A stretch of 42,318 bases of DNA from Phycisphaerales bacterium. GTDB taxonomy: Bacteria > Planctomycetota > Phycisphaerae > UBA1845 > Fen-1342. The translations under genes were made by a program, and so were the position numbers. Where the stretch lies: assembly GCA_016710275.1 (NCBI GenBank), contig JADJXS010000002.1, positions 1 through 42,318 of the forward strand, given 5' to 3'. The notes below the pieces were generated by a model that did no database searches, had not been told where the DNA came from, and worked only from the letters and a program-made list of their open reading frames with translations. Positions 42,294 to 42,318 of this stretch are shown here, piece after piece (position 1 is the first letter of the stretch; each line of letters starts with the position of its first letter).

Positions 42294-42318
42294 AGCGTAG
42301 CCTCCTGCGGCGAGCAGA

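Overview
The window reads as an essentially complete genome, or a near-complete circularly permuted one, of a tailed bacteriophage with a lambda-like siphovirus gene order. The DNA is GC-rich and genes are tightly packed on the minus strand with many ATGA/GTGA stop-start overlaps. I found no integrase, DNA polymerase, rRNA or CRISPR array. The style of the prohead protease, tail assembly chaperone and a DUF6717-like protein recalls prophages of Planctomycetota, so a planctomycete-like host is an inference; a temperate lifestyle is not shown.

Reading in the direction of transcription (right to left): 42.3-36.6 kb is an early recombination block (DnaQ-like exonuclease, RecT-like annealing protein, possible SSB/DUF669-like protein, RecD2-like helicase). 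36.6-34.2 kb is an unusual array of paralogous small helical-repeat proteins. It is flanked by two near-identical copies of a ~95-residue gene and interrupted by a stretch of damaged-looking sequence with a 30-G run. 34.2-28.7 kb holds a D12-type adenine methyltransferase, an SbcC/RecF-like ATPase, an ERCC4 nuclease and a CHC2-TOPRIM-SF3 primase-helicase. 28.66-28.34 kb is a non-coding cluster of ten copies of a 9-mer arranged symmetrically, the best candidate for a replication origin or master control site.

28.1-16.8 kb is the packaging, head and tail-tube block: terminase, zinc-ribbon protein, portal, protease-capsid fusion, decoration protein, head-tail joining protein, tail terminator, tail tube, and a two-frame tail chaperone. 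16.8-13.0 kb looks like a lysis or envelope cassette (small membrane proteins, lipoprotein/spanin candidate, holin candidate, signal-anchored glycosidase-like protein) placed between chaperone and tape measure. 13.0-3.3 kb holds a gp10-like protein, tape measure protein, tail-tip proteins, a beta-helix tail protein and a frameshifted alpha/beta hydrolase.

A small plus-strand island (2.5-3.2 kb) has its own strong promoter and a structured leader. To its left are a few minus-strand genes (a small helical protein, a membrane protein, an excisionase-like HTH protein), a tRNA and a hypothetical gene. Several intergenic gaps carry degenerate repeats with a 10-bp period.
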